The notes beneath the pieces are model-generated. The model did not search any database, had not been told where the DNA came from, and was given only the letters and a program-made list of their open reading frames with translations. Positions 15,336-25,052 of a stretch of DNA of 64,000 nucleotides are shown in pieces. The DNA is from Bombyx mori (taxonomy: Eukaryota; Arthropoda; Insecta; Lepidoptera; Bombycidae): assembly GCF_030269925.1 (NCBI RefSeq), contig NC_085135.1:4774753-4838752 (forward strand). The letters are read 5' to 3'. The translations under genes were made by a program, and so were the position numbers. Within the stretch, counting starts at the first letter, position 1, and every line of letters starts with the position of its first letter.

Positions 15336-18300
15336 TCACAAATTATCATCAACCCATTCTCCTGGCCAAAACCGTAATTTTTCCTTAGCGACAACTATAT
15401 TCCTAACATTACCGTTGCCTTTCAGAGTATAGCGATCATTTGGAAGGATAGACTGAATTTCGTAAGGGCCCTTAAATCTAGATCTTAATTTATCATTACG
15501 CCTATGATCTTGGCTGACATAGACCAAATCACCTATATTGTATTGTTTATTATTCCGCCTAACATGATCAAATCGTTGCTTAAATGTTTCTGCTATTTTT
15601 TGTAGTCTCTGTTTGGCTATTTCACGATCAGCTTGGACGTCAATATTCTGGTGTAAATCCTCATCATTAATAATTCCGTTTAGATGAGATTGTACTATAG
15701 GTATATTTGCTTCTATACCGGTTAGTAAACGTAAGGGGGTGAAACCAGTCGATTTTTGTACTGTCGTGTTAATTGACTGCTGTACTTTTGGCAATACGTT
15801 CGGCCACTCTGACGGCTCCTCGCACATAGTGTTTAACATATTGACTACAGTAGCCACATAACGCTCAACCTGACCATTGCCTCGAGGTGTACCAGTAGCT
15901 ATCATGTGGTGTTCGATATTCAGTTCTCTAAAAAGGTCTTTGATTTGATTAGAGCTAAAATTCGTACCACGATCAGTTATTACCAATGATGGTGTACCAA
16001 ATAGTGTAACAGTTTCTCGGATAATTGGTATTAATTCTCCCGCACTTAGTGTTTTAAGGGGTTTTAAGAGACAAAATTTTGTGAAACCATCAACTAATAA
16101 TAGTATGTGCTTAAAGCCTTCCGTGGTTGTTGGAAAAGGCCCTGTGCAATCTAAATGTATGGTATGGAATGGTACAGCAACTTTATCGATCGGATGTAAT
16201 AACCCTTGTTTAGGACCAGAGACTCCCTTTTTCTTAACGCAAGTAAGACAATGGTTAATATATTTTTTGATAAAAGATGTTATCCCTGGGAACCAAAAAT
16301 ATTGTCGGATTTTATGTAAAACTTTATCGAACCCCACATGACAATTTTCATCATGAAATAGTTTTAAGATTTTTAATCTACATCCCTTCGGCACAAACAA
16401 CCTCGGCTCAGCATCAGGACTAGTTTTATAATGTAATAAATTATTTTTAATTACATATTGGTTAGTGTCTAAGTTACCGGCTTGTAATTGCGACATTAGG
16501 GTCTGGGTTTCGGGGTCATTTGTTTGCGAGATTTTTAACCAAGACTCGGGACTTATATTATCGGCTTCAATAAGATTAACTTTAAAATAATGCTGCCGTT
16601 CTGAAGGAGCGGAAACAGGATTGCGACTTAGAAAATCAACATGACTGATGAATTTACCTTTTTTATACTGGATATCAAACTGAAAATCCTGCATAAAGGT
16701 CCACCAACGTGCTACCCTAGGTGACAAATCTTTTTTAGTCATGGTTGATTTTATTGCATTGCAATCAGTAATTATTGTAAATTTAATGCCAAGAAGGTAT
16801 ACTCGAAAGTGTTTTAATGCATTAAAAATGGCAAGTGTTTCTAGGTCATAAGAGCAGTACTTGGATTCTGCTGGACTTGTCCGTTTACTATAATAAGCGA
16901 CCACCTTATTCACGTTGTCTGACTTTTGTAATAATATTGCTCCATAACCTATAGCACTAGCATCGGTGTGTAACTCTGTTGGACGCTGAGGGTCAAATAT
17001 TGTCAAAAGAGGTTTGGAGGTAAGACGATCAATTACATACTTTCGTGCTCTATCTTGTTCAATGCCCCATTCCCATTTTTCGTTGTTTCTAGTCAATTTT
17101 GTTATACAAGCTGTCTTCGAGGCAAAATCGGGTATAAATTTCCTAAAATAACTACATAAGCCCATAAATTGTCGGACTTGTTTAACATTAGAGGGTGTTG
17201 GTGAATTTGCTAAAGCATTGGTTTTAGATTCACCCGGCCTAACACCTTCACGAGATATTTGTCTCCCCAAATACTCGATGCTATCTAGGAAGAATTTGCA
17301 TTTCTTAAGATTAACTGTAAAGCCACAAGAGCTAAGTGCCGAAATTGTTTGTTCCAAATAAGATAAACCTTCTTCAATTGTATTAAACGGGATCAAAATG
17401 TCATCAATATACACCAAAAGAAATGGTAAATGGCCTACTGCCTTAGTGATAGCTCTTTGAAACACCGACGGGCCATTACAAATTCCAAAAGGCATTTTCG
17501 TAAATTCGTAATGTCCGTCTGGTGTTACAAAGGCGGTGTATTTAGTGGAGTTACTGGAAATAGGGATTTGATAAAAGCCATTTTTCATATCTATGGATAT
17601 ATAATACGTTGAATTTCCCAATTTATCTATTTGATCTTCAATGAGCGGGAGAGGATATCGATCCTTTTCTATTATCTTATTTAACGCTCTATAATCAATG
17701 CACATTCTATCGCTTCCATCTTTTTTTTTAACTAAAATCATGGGACTAGCGAAAGATGAATTACTTTCTTTGATTATTTTTTTATTCAATAAATCTTCCA
17801 CTAATTCTTTAACCTTCTCTCTTTCTATCGGGGCTAATCGGTATGGCCTGTAATAGATTACCTCATCTCTTTTTAATTTTATTTCAAGTTCACCAGTCTT
17901 TACATGACCAATATTGTCCAAAACAGAGGGGTATTTTTGAAAAATAGCCCTTATCCTATCCTGCAGCTGATGATCTAGACTGTTTATCGCACCTGAGAGT
18001 TCCATTATACTATTAAGGTTAACGTTTTGTATCAAATTTACGTTATAACTAGATTTCGTAATACTTTTTCGCACTAATCGAGAACCTAAATAGTCGGTCA
18101 CTAATGCAATGTCGGGATGTTGGATAGCATTTCTGCCAATCAACAGACCGTATTCAAAATCGGTATCCGTAATGACAAAAATATCTAGTTCGATACACAA
18201 TTCATCAAATTTAACAGGAACTGTAATTTTGGCAAATACTTTCAAGGTACCTTTGCCTATCCCGCAAAGAGATAAATAACATGGGTTAAAGTGGACGCCA

Positions 18301-18419
18301 AGACGTTCTGCTATAGATTGTTTGATTATACTACAGCTTGATCCTGTATCAATAAGTGACTGAATTAAGACATTATTAATATGTACTGGTGTTAAAACTA
18401 ATTCGCTTTGTCTAAAAAA
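15336..18419 (-). CDS. pol: Gypsy-B Pol polyprotein (PR-RT-RNase H-integrase)
   Basis: About 1,027 aa from the frameshift site; it has no needed ATG of its own. Domains in order: aspartic protease LIDTGSSCSII (about residues 20-110); RT with MCIDYRALNKI, KMPFGICNGPSVFQ and catalytic LLVYIDDILIPF; RNase H with LHTDASAIGYGAILLQ and YDLETLAIFNALKHFR; integrase with the HHCC finger (HDENCHVGF ... HCLTCVKKKG), then DDE residues in HLDCTGPF, VITDRGTNFSS and GTPRGNGQVER; and a GPY/F tail RSRFKGPYEIQSILPNDRY. All catalytic residues are present and there is no internal stop, so the enzyme set is predicted functional. Confidence 0.94.
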   Translation of the reverse strand, partial: FFRQSELVLTPVHINNVLIQSLIDTGSSCSIIKQSIAERLGVHFNPCYLSLCGIGKGTLKVFAKITVPVKFDELCIELDIFVITDTDFEYGLLIGRNAIQHPDIALVTDYLGSRLVRKSITKSSYNVNLIQNVNLNSIMELSGAINSLDHQLQDRIRAIFQKYPSVLDNIGHVKTGELEIKLKRDEVIYYRPYRLAPIEREKVKELVEDLLNKKIIKESNSSFASPMILVKKKDGSDRMCIDYRALNKIIEKDRYPLPLIEDQIDKLGNSTYYISIDMKNGFYQIPISSNSTKYTAFVTPDGHYEFTKMPFGICNGPSVFQRAITKAVGHLPFLLVYIDDILIPFNTIEEGLSYLEQTISALSSCGFTVNLKKCKFFLDSIEYLGRQISREGVRPGESKTNALANSPTPSNVKQVRQFMGLCSYFRKFIPDFASKTACITKLTRNNEKWEWGIEQDRARKYVIDRLTSKPLLTIFDPQRPTELHTDASAIGYGAILLQKSDNVNKVVAYYSKRTSPAESKYCSYDLETLAIFNALKHFRVYLLGIKFTIITDCNAIKSTMTKKDLSPRVARWWTFMQDFQFDIQYKKGKFISHVDFLSRNPVSAPSERQHYFKVNLIEADNISPESWLKISQTNDPETQTLMSQLQAGNLDTNQYVIKNNLLHYKTSPDAEPRLFVPKGCRLKILKLFHDENCHVGFDKVLHKIRQYFWFPGITSFIKKYINHCLTCVKKKGVSGPKQGLLHPIDKVAVPFHTIHLDCTGPFPTTTEGFKHILLLVDGFTKFCLLKPLKTLSAGELIPIIRETVTLFGTPSLVITDRGTNFSSNQIKDLFRELNIEHHMIATGTPRGNGQVERYVATVVNMLNTMCEEPSEWPNVLPKVQQSINTTVQKSTGFTPLRLLTGIEANIPIVQSHLNGIINDEDLHQNIDVQADREIAKQRLQKIAETFKQRFDHVRRNNKQYNIGDLVYVSQDHRRNDKLRSRFKGPYEIQSILPNDRYTLKGNGNVRNIVVAKEKLRFWPGEWVDDNL

Positions 18420-19264
18420 TTTACTTCGTTATCAATTTTAGAAGGGTCCGTTTTGGGTTTATATCTACAGTAAGAATCTAAATGCCCGGGTTTTTTGCAA
18501 TAAGTACAAAATTTTCTTTTTTCATTATTTGATCCTTGTTCTGAATTAGGTTTATTATCTTGGGTACTTTTTTTACTGTAACATTGTTGTTTGGTGTGAC
18601 CGATTTTACCACAGTTAAAACACCTTGTGTCATCGGGTTTAGAATCAGTCTTAAAGCGCTTAGAGGGTTGCGCATTGTAAGAGTCTTTACTGTCTATTGG
18701 CCTTTTTTTTGTTTTCGCGTAAGAAGTAAATAGGGCAATTAATTCTGAAGTAGTTTTAACATTGCTGTTAAACGAAGCCATTTTTACATTAACATCGCAT
18801 ATACTACCACAGACTAATTCAATCAATTGTAATTCCGTAAATGTAATTTTTGTATTCTTTAGTAACCTAATTTTTTCCCTTGCGTACTCGCAATAAGAAT
18901 CTGCAGTTTCCGACGTGTATAGTACTGCCTTATGAAGTTTTTCTGCTAGATTCTTTTTCTCAGGGTATAAAGCTACCAGCTCTAAACGTAAATTGTCCCA
19001 CGAACGACCCTCAGCCGGGTCCCATGTTTCAAACCACAATAAGGCGGATCCCTTAAGGGCCTTACCAGCTTTGGCGACTGTTGCGATGTTACTCCATCCA
19101 AACTCTTTGGAGAGGGTTTCAATATTGTTGCACCATGATTCAGCACCAAGGTCACTTTTAGCAGGATCAAATACGGGCAGGGCGACCTCGCTGTCGTTCT
19201 GGCGGGAACCGGAAACTGCGTCTTTGATGGCCTTCAGAAGCTCTTGTAAGATAGGTAAATCCAT
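18398..19264 (-). CDS. gag: Gypsy-B Gag (capsid and nucleocapsid)
   Basis: 288 aa from the ATG at 19264 (MDLPILQELLKAIKD). A longer open frame runs into the primer-binding site but has no ATG. The centre has the gag capsid pattern FDPAKSDLGAESWC ... GSALLWFETWDP ... LVALYPEKKNLAEKL. Two zinc knuckles follow: CFNCGKIGHTKQQC and CTYCKKPGHLDSYC, both CCHC and both intact, which bind genomic RNA. It ends NFLDKAN at TAG, overlapping pol in the -1 frame at a slippery heptamer. Confidence 0.92.
   Translation of the reverse strand: MDLPILQELLKAIKDAVSGSRQNDSEVALPVFDPAKSDLGAESWCNNIETLSKEFGWSNIATVAKAGKALKGSALLWFETWDPAEGRSWDNLRLELVALYPEKKNLAEKLHKAVLYTSETADSYCEYAREKIRLLKNTKITFTELQLIELVCGSICDVNVKMASFNSNVKTTSELIALFTSYAKTKKRPIDSKDSYNAQPSKRFKTDSKPDDTRCFNCGKIGHTKQQCYSKKSTQDNKPNSEQGSNNEKRKFCTYCKKPGHLDSYCRYKPKTDPSKIDNEVNFLDKAN
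18413..18419 (-). promoter_or_regulatory. -1 ribosomal frameshift site U UUU UUA
   Basis: In the gag frame the codons are AAT TTT TTA, giving the heptamer T TTT TTA in the correct X XXY YYZ phase. A -1 slip enters the pol frame (TTT TTT AGA CAA). Gag ends five codons later. This is the same heptamer used by HIV-1 gag-pol (known). I have not assessed a downstream stem-loop or pseudoknot. Confidence 0.8.
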
Positions 19265-19306
19265 CTGGAGTTTTAAAAGAAAAATATTAATCAACAAGCT
19301 AGGATT

Positions 19307-19324
19307 ATCGAATCCCACTTCTGA
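19307..19324 (-). promoter_or_regulatory. Gypsy-B primer-binding site, tRNA-Leu type
   Basis: The plus strand reads atcgaatcccacttctga next to the 5' LTR, equal to the T-arm/acceptor part of insect tRNA-Leu (TTCGAATCCCACTTCTGACA, known). Pairing would therefore exclude the last tRNA bases and CCA. The same offset is seen in Gypsy-A and Gypsy-C. Confidence 0.78.
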
Positions 19325-19922
19325 TAATAACAATTTTATCTAACAACAACCTAAGAATTAGCAATTTAGTAATTCTACACTATATATTTGTTGAATTGCA
19401 TATTGAAGCATAGTTCAAAACAGTTACTTCATCAGGAACATCTATCTATTGAGTAATAATAATACCATTATGTAATAATCATTGTATATTCATTTATTTA
19501 TGATAAATGGCAAATAGAAACATTTTACATACATAATAATATTTATTTAATAACGTAATAATTATACTTATCTTTTAATTCACAATGTCCACACTTATAC
19601 ACAGTATCAAGCCAGAGAGAGAGCTCCGCACCGCCCGACGTCTCAACCGAGAATGAATCGAGATTGGTCGGCGCAGGGGCTTTTGTAGGCGGTGACAAAC
19701 AACTATGCGTCATACTTGTTTGTCATCGCTCGAACGTTGGCTTTAATTTAAAATTGTATTTACTGCAATTATTTATAAATATATTATTACTTAATTTATT
19801 AACATTATTTGCGTTATATTTCTATACCTATACATAGGCATAAACTATCAATATATTATTACTTAATTTACTAACATTATTTGTGTTATATATCTATACC
19901 TATACATAGGCATAAGCTATCA
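19325..19922 (-). repeat. Gypsy-B 5' LTR
   Basis: Same 598-base sequence as 13929-14526. It is followed by the target duplication CACG and the resumed TRIM-1 interior. Confidence 0.93.
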
Positions 19923-20097
19923 CACGCAACATTCAAGCTCAGTCTCGACTCACCGCAGACTTCGAGCAGCCCTGACGACATCCACGCAGCATTCAGCTCA
20001 GTTTCGACTCACTGCAAACTTCGAGCAGCACTGGCGACACGCACGCAGCATTCAAGCTCAGCCTCGACTCACCGCAAGCTTCGAGCAGCACTGGCCC
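19923..20097 (+). repeat. TRIM-1 internal tandem repeats, three copies
   Basis: About 57-base units contain cgcagcattcaagctcag, tcgactcaccgca and cttcgagcagcactgg. The same three-copy block occurs in TRIM-2 (about 60025-60195). The repeats occupy the place where gag-pol would lie and create small ORFs in several frames that I do not consider genes. Confidence 0.88.
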
Positions 20098-20167
20098 TTG
20101 CAAGCTAATCTCAGCACGGAGAACGCTAACTAAAAATGACACGACCTCCAGTCTCGGAGGGGAGTGA

Positions 20168-20322
20168 TGTGGCGGGTAGCCATCATACAACGCAAGATAA
20201 TTGACAGATGCCTGAATCTCGCTTACGACATTTTCAAGATAAAGCGCATATATACGAGTTCCAAACAACAACATTCGGACCGTCGCCGCGTCGGTCTACC
20301 GAGCAATATCACCCGCTCGGTG
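20168..20322 (+). repeat. TRIM-1 3' LTR, truncated
   Basis: Starts tgtggcgggtagcc after the purine tract ggaggggagtga (20156-20167) and ends at gctcggtg, missing the last 20 or so bases of the LTR. It has an insertion (cgccgcg) relative to the other copies. Confidence 0.85.
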
Positions 20323-20800
20323 CATAGATTATACAATTAATATATTCGAGATAGATGCGCAACTCTCATTTTTATTTTTGCTTTAGTTAAAGCCCGGTCC
20401 AGCAGGCGTCGCTACGGTCGATTATTAGTCTCCCTACCCCCCACCAGGTGGCTTTTTTAGTAATTTTAATATTTTTAATAACTCTCTTTATGAAAAAATC
20501 TTATCGTTTAGAATCGCTGAAATTCCCGGTAGTACTTATGAGATATTAAGGAATGTTTGATTGTGTTCAGCATTCTAATCGATAAGATCTTTTCATACAG
20601 AGAGAAAACAGTTTTTTAAAATAAAAAGCTGTAATTCTCTGTAAGCTATTTAATTTCCCTATATTACAAACAATTTTCTGTTAAAAGATTGTATGAACGT
20701 ACAATTTTATAAAATTTCGAATAACAATAACTCCTCTAGATTAATCCTACTAGCGTACTTATTAACATTAAATCGAAAGTTATCTAAAAGTTAATTATTT
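20323..20800. other. non-coding spacer with a long imperfect hairpin
   Basis: No ORF or known repeat is recognised. Within it, 20482-20521 and 20566-20605 are near-perfect inverted repeats: ctctctttatgaaaa pairs with the complement of ttttcatacagagag, and cttatcg with cgataag. The loop is about 44 bases. Two further features are cccggtccagcaggcgtcgc and a C-rich run near 20438. Confidence 0.6.
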
Positions 20801-21010
20801 CTTTATTCTTTATTTGTACACACTGTTAATAAAATACAGTAATTGGGATAAGATATAAAAAATGGCGAGCTTAACTCAACAATTGAGTTATCTACCAGCT
20901 AACCGTTCTCAAAGAAGGAAAGCTTTACATTAGTGGGTAGATGAGTACAATCTAATTAGCAATAAAAATAACAAAAATAAACACTAATACATAATATCAA
21001 ACTATATACA

Positions 21011-21377
21011 TGTAAGGTTGAGGGTAGACATTATTTTGTTAAACACCAAGTAAAAGGAGGTCACTTTTTGATTCCTGATTTAATCAACAATATGATAACT
21101 TAATTCACTTTCACTTATCCAATCTTTAACCAGTACGTACAACAGTCACTGAATCACACAACGTAACAACGTAGTAAGTGCACCGGGCAAACGCAGTCGA
21201 ACGAATGTTCATTTCAAGGCACGTTCCGCCTTTTTATACTAGCCGGCGCAGCTGGCTTATGAGTCACTTCTGTTGCAGCTGTTGTTTACGAGTGGAACGA
21301 CACGGCCGGCGCACCTTGCTTGTGTGAGTCACTCCTATTGCACGTGCTATATAACATAAATATCGTTAACGCCGTCA
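21011..21377 (-). repeat. Gypsy-C 3' LTR
   Basis: 367 bases, tgtaaggttgaggg to aacgccgtca. It is followed internally by cggccatactgac and ctcgtcctcg, the same LTR-adjacent motif as in Gypsy-B and Gypsy-A. Confidence 0.93.
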
Positions 21378-21781
21378 CGGCCATACTGACGTGCGCTCGT
21401 CCTCGTGCGCGCATTCTTATGGTATGTCTGTGAACAACAAACGTGTTCGTTCATCCTGACATTAACGGATGCTACTTAAAACGTGGTCTATGGTATTAAC
21501 AATCTAGTAGGGTTCGGTTCGCATAATTCTTCAGAAAATCCTATACTGGCTATAAATAACCTTCAGACTGCTTACATACCTGGGCCAGTTCATTTAAAAC
21601 TCTTCAGGTATGTAAGTATGCCCCTTTTAACTTAGACCGGAATTGTTATCCCTTCAGTTTTTCGAACTAGACCGGATAATGCTAGACCGAATCGCAATCC
21701 CTGTAGCTAATTGTTGTGGCTAATCTGGATGAAAATCCCTATAGCCAAGCCATTGGACCGGACAGACCATTCAATGACTTC

Positions 21782-21813
<32 letters not shown>

Positions 21814-22067
21814 CTCTTTTTTTTTGCTAGTCCGGATTAACATCTCTCTAGCCACATACAATTCTCTTTTTTTTTTCTTCTTTTTTTTTTAATCTGCATG
21901 TACGGTAGCTTTTGTTAAAACATTTCTTAAACCAGAACATTTATACGGAATTTCTTCAGAAATAGTGCGAGACCGACCATCGTTTTCTACATTTCCAACA
22001 CCTGCACCTGAGGTGCCTGAGCTTACAGACATTGTATCACTACCCACAGACTATGTTTGCTGTATCG
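21378..22067 (-). other. Gypsy-C 3' untranslated region
   Basis: Non-coding, with two long poly-T tracts (21787-21813 and around 21867-21889). No gene is seen. Short near-repeats of tagaccgga / gaccggataa type occur at 21640-21780. Confidence 0.5.
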
Positions 22068-22690
22068 CTATTTGCGGACAAAAATGTCGCTTCTATTGTC
22101 AGTGATAGAGTCGTCATCATTAAGATCAGTTTCATGAACAAGATTAATTAACCCATCTGTGTACGCCGTCACGTCATCGTCACTATAATTTTCAGAAATT
22201 TCTAGTAGGCCTGACGGGCCTCGAGGTATTTCACGTAAGTTTTCATGGGGAAATTTGTACACTCTATTAGAACTATTTACATGTCTCAATTTATACCTAT
22301 CGTTTTCCATAACTGCAGTAATGTTGAAGGGACCTTTACATTTTCGGTCAACTTACGAAAACAAAATCCCCAGCGGAAAAAAGTTTGACTTTAGCTTTGC
22401 CTCGACTAAACCAAGGGATTATCACTCTGTTGAAACTTTAGATATTTCAAGTGAACTACCCTGAACGGTAAACATCTATTCTATTGGAGTAAACCCTGTT
22501 ACTTGACAACGTGTACTATTAAGGGCGAGTTGAATATCCCCTAACTGCTCTTGCCATGATTGGTCCGAGTTACTTTCAGATCAAAGAGTGACTTGTTCAT
22601 GAAACCTCTTACCATTGAATAAATTACTATGGCTTTGTTTTATAAGACTACATTCGGACCCTCAATGGAACATAAAGGGGAAGCCAAAAC
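22068..22690 (-). pseudogene. pol: Gypsy-C pol remnant: integrase C-terminal pieces
   Basis: Minus-strand fragments in shifting frames give, about 22560-22440, a segment like SWQEQLGDIQLALNSTRCQV followed by TGFTPIE, the end of an integrase core. About 22345-22068 gives CKGPFNITAVMENDRYKLRH and an acidic tail, the GPY/F module and C-terminus. Stops and frame changes separate them. Protease, RT, RNase H and the DDE core are missing between gag and these pieces, so this is a deletion derivative. Confidence 0.65.
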
Positions 22691-22693
22691 CAC

Positions 22694-23288
22694 TTATCTG
22701 TAACACACTGAAGCTCTGGAACACACGTTGACGTCTCTGGTTGCACCTGCCACAGCACCTGGAGCAGTGTCGTTTTTCTTCTTGTAGCGCATGGAACACC
22801 CAGAAGCTACATGACTCGCATCACCGCACACGTAACAGCTGACTTGCAGGCGAGAGCCGGGCGCCCACGGATGAGGAGGTTGTTCAGGTTTTGCTGGAAT
22901 ATCGAAAAAAGTTTGAGAGCAGTATCTGTCGCAACACCCTTCGGCACGATGCCCAGGTTTTCCGCAGAAATGGCAGCTTCCACGGAAAAAAACTTCGAGA
23001 GCGTTTTGGTTCTTTATCAGGATCTTCGTTTTTTCTTTTGAGGGTAAAGCCACGTAATGTGTGAAATAGACGATTTTTTGTGGTAATAACGACAGAGTTC
23101 AATTCCCGACGGATTCTTTCATCACACTGCGACAGTATTGATATAACAAATCCGGTGGCTATTTGTTCTGGCACATTAGCGTCGGGAATCTTCTTTATAA
23201 GTTGCCATAGCCGGATACCGGCTTCAGCTGGTCCCTTTTTGCTTTCCATTTCAAATTTAATAACCAGGTCGAAGTGGTCTTGCATCAT
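22694..23288 (-). pseudogene. gag: Gypsy-C gag remnant with zinc knuckles
   Basis: Two minus-strand frames cover it. The first (ATG near 23288) has FDLVIKFEMESKKGP and LIKKIPDANVPEQIATGF, a helical capsid-like segment. The second gives CHFCGKPGHRAEGC and CYVCGDASHVASGC, two CCHC knuckles. A frameshift near 23000 separates them. Gag packages the transcript, and a defective copy like this would rely on Gag from another element. Confidence 0.75.
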
Positions 23289-23484
23289 TAGATAATTTTG
23301 TCAGCATCTCTTTAATAGTAGACCAGGATATCTTACCAGGCTGTATTTTTGTGAGGCAAGTAGCAGCTCGAGCCTTAAGCGAATGTGTGAGAGTCAAAAT
23401 TAAATCGACACCATCCAATACTTCAACTACTTTAAACGGCCCTTTAAACTTCGTATCTAATTTCGTTTGATTATGCTCTTCGTA

Positions 23485-24260
23485 TTAATGTGTGGACGAG
23501 CTCACAGCCCACCTTGTGTTAAGTGGTTACTGGAACCCATAGACATCCACAGCGTAAACGCACCACACACCTTGAGATAGAAGTTCTAAGGTCTCAGTAT
23601 AGTTACAATCGCTGCCCCACCCTTCAAACCGAAATACACCACTGCTTCACGGTAGAAATAGGCAGGGTGATGGTACCCGTGTGGTCGATGGCACTATACG
23701 GAGCACCCGTCTGGTGCCACGTCCTTACCCACGAGAACGTCGCCGCGCTGCGACGCCGGCAGCGCGCGATCGCAGTCAGAGTTATTCAATGATACCTCAC
23801 AGTCTCCTACGAGGCGGCGCGCCCTAGCGCAAGTGCAGCCGGAGCACGGGGGCTCCAATATCGGCAGTCCGTGCTGGAGGCGTGGTCTCGTCGTTTGGCA
23901 GACCCGTCGGCCGGCCTCCGTACCGTCGAGGCGATCTGCCCGGTTCTCGCGGACTGGGTGGGCCGCGACCGCGGAAGTCTCACCTCCGGCTACCTGTGCA
24001 GACTCACAAGACATTTTACCACCATGCAAACTTCTTACCGCAACAAATCTTACCAGCCACCACGCAAACTACAATTTTACGGGTTCCACCTCTCTTACAC
24101 GATGTTACTCCCACACTGAGGAAGCCAACCGCGAACACTTGTCAAGCACGCACAAGCACGCACTTCACCGGAAAAACCTGCATACGCCAGCGGAACCCGA
24201 ACACCGCCGCATCGCCAGACACGAACGCACCGGACGTCTTATCTTACAGGTCACGACGAC
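23485..24260 (-). mobile_element. tRNA-headed lepidopteran SINE, split by R1 fragment
   Basis: The body at 23490-23690 (gacgagctcacagccc, gtgttaagtggttactgg, ttctaaggtctcagtatag) matches the second copy at 50205-50345. The other end (24180-24255), read on the minus strand, contains gtcgtcgtgacctgtaag, gacgtccggtgc and ggtgttcgggttcc, which resemble the A and B boxes of a tRNA-derived pol III promoter. I recall this repeat as very common in silkworm sequence. The R1 piece at about 23690-24005 interrupts it. Confidence 0.75.
23690..24005 (+). pseudogene. R1-clade ORF2 fragment
   Basis: The plus strand reads LYGAPVWCHVLTHENVAALR and RRQRAIAVRVIQ, a stop, then VLEAWSRRLADPSAGLRTVE and DWVGRDRGSLTSGYLCRLT. 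These match the thumb and post-RT region of the other R1-like pieces here (VRSMALYGAPVWGQ; RTISFEAAC). An internal deletion removed the part between YEAA and the LEAWSRRLAD segment. It has no start or RT core and is dead. Confidence 0.75.
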
Positions 24261-24829
24261 TTCAGATGTGTCAATTTTTCTTCCCCACGGAAACTTGCTT
24301 GCTTTCTTGTTTGCTTGCTTGCTTGTATCGTATGTATGTATCGAACGTGTAGTGTTATTGGTATTGAATCGAGTAGATTCTAAAATTTCAGCGACAATTC
24401 ACAGTCTCATGTCCTGGTTTACTGTACTAGTGCCATGTAACTCTAGCAGTAGTCATTGGCTTAAAAACGATTCGTGTCGGAACTACCCACTCGTCATGAC
24501 AGATCCATTATTGCGATCGAAGTTTCACTTGAGATTTGCACTTGCCTTAATTTCTTGCAATAGCTTGTTACGTGTTGTATTTCCGTTAGTAAATGCCATG
24601 TGATGAAGTCGACAGTCAAACTGGGCAACATGAGCCAGAACGTAAGATGTGACGATTTCTTCGTGGCTCAGATCTTCCATCGAGGTAACAGAGACGTTAT
24701 TACACGACTTACGTATGCTGCATTCACGCTCTTGTGGCGTACCACTACTAGTATTCTGATCTGCATCATGTTTTTTTTTGCTGTACTTCGAACATGTTCA
24801 AACACGTCACGCCAGTGAGAGTAGAGTCC
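24261..24829 (-). other. Gypsy-C leader region, no intact gene
   Basis: This stretch lies between the SINE and the primer-binding site, where the 5' leader and gag start should be. A plus-strand ORF crosses it but has no recognisable domain. I see only decayed sequence. Confidence 0.4.
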
Positions 24830-24844
24830 TGATCTCACTTCTGA
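24830..24844 (-). promoter_or_regulatory. Gypsy-C primer-binding site, tRNA-Leu type
   Basis: gatctcacttctga precedes the 5' LTR; the matching tRNA-Leu segment is AATCCCACTTCTGA. It has two differences from the tRNA and keeps the same offset as in Gypsy-A and Gypsy-B. Confidence 0.65.
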
Positions 24845-25052
24845 TGTAAGGTTGAGGGTAGACATTATTTTGTTAAACACCAAGTAAAAGGAGGTCACTT
24901 TTTGATTCCTGATTTAATCAACAATATGATAACTTAATTCACTTTCACTTATCCAATCTTTAACCAGTACGTACAACAGTCACTGAATCACACAACGTAA
25001 CAACGTAGTAAGTGCACCGGGCAAACGCAGTCGAACGAATGTTCATTTCAAG
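24845..25052 (-). repeat. Gypsy-C 5' LTR, first part
   Basis: 208 bases identical by eye to 21011-21218. It breaks at tgttcatttcaag, the target site of the full-length Jockey, and resumes at 32081. Confidence 0.93.

Larger units (their letters stand above)
13929..19922 (-). mobile_element. Gypsy-B: intact Ty3/gypsy element, apparently identical LTRs
   Basis: Two 598-base LTRs (13929-14526 and 19325-19922) read identically by eye and are flanked by the 4-bp duplication CACG (13925-13928, 19923-19926). On the minus strand: 5' LTR, tRNA-Leu-type primer-binding site, gag, pol by -1 frameshift, a 3' UTR with 107-bp tandem repeats, and the 3' LTR. There is no env. Pol motifs resemble the mdg3-like branch as I remember it (moderate certainty). 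Intact frames and matching LTRs indicate very recent insertion into TRIM-1. Confidence 0.93.
13431..20322 (+). mobile_element. TRIM-1: short Bel/Pao-like LTR element, split by Gypsy-B
   Basis: The 5' LTR is 13431-13607 (tgtggcggg ... cctaca), then a TGGTGACC primer-binding site, a short interior (13608-13928 and 19923-20167), a purine tract ggaggggagtga, and a 3' LTR from 20168 truncated at about 20322. Without Gypsy-B it is about 0.9 kb. It matches the complete copy at 59773-60687. The interior has no gag or pol, so movement would need enzymes from an autonomous relative; Bel/Pao is my inference from the LTR/PBS style. Confidence 0.85.

Noticed and set aside
24180..24260. Possible tRNA gene
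   Set aside because: A- and B-box-like motifs are present, but no cloverleaf with matching acceptor stem is seen; it is better explained as the head of a SINE.
23833..24603. Plus-strand ORF of 256 aa
   Set aside because: It crosses R1 fragment, SINE and decayed gypsy leader in succession, so it is a chance frame over unrelated repeats.
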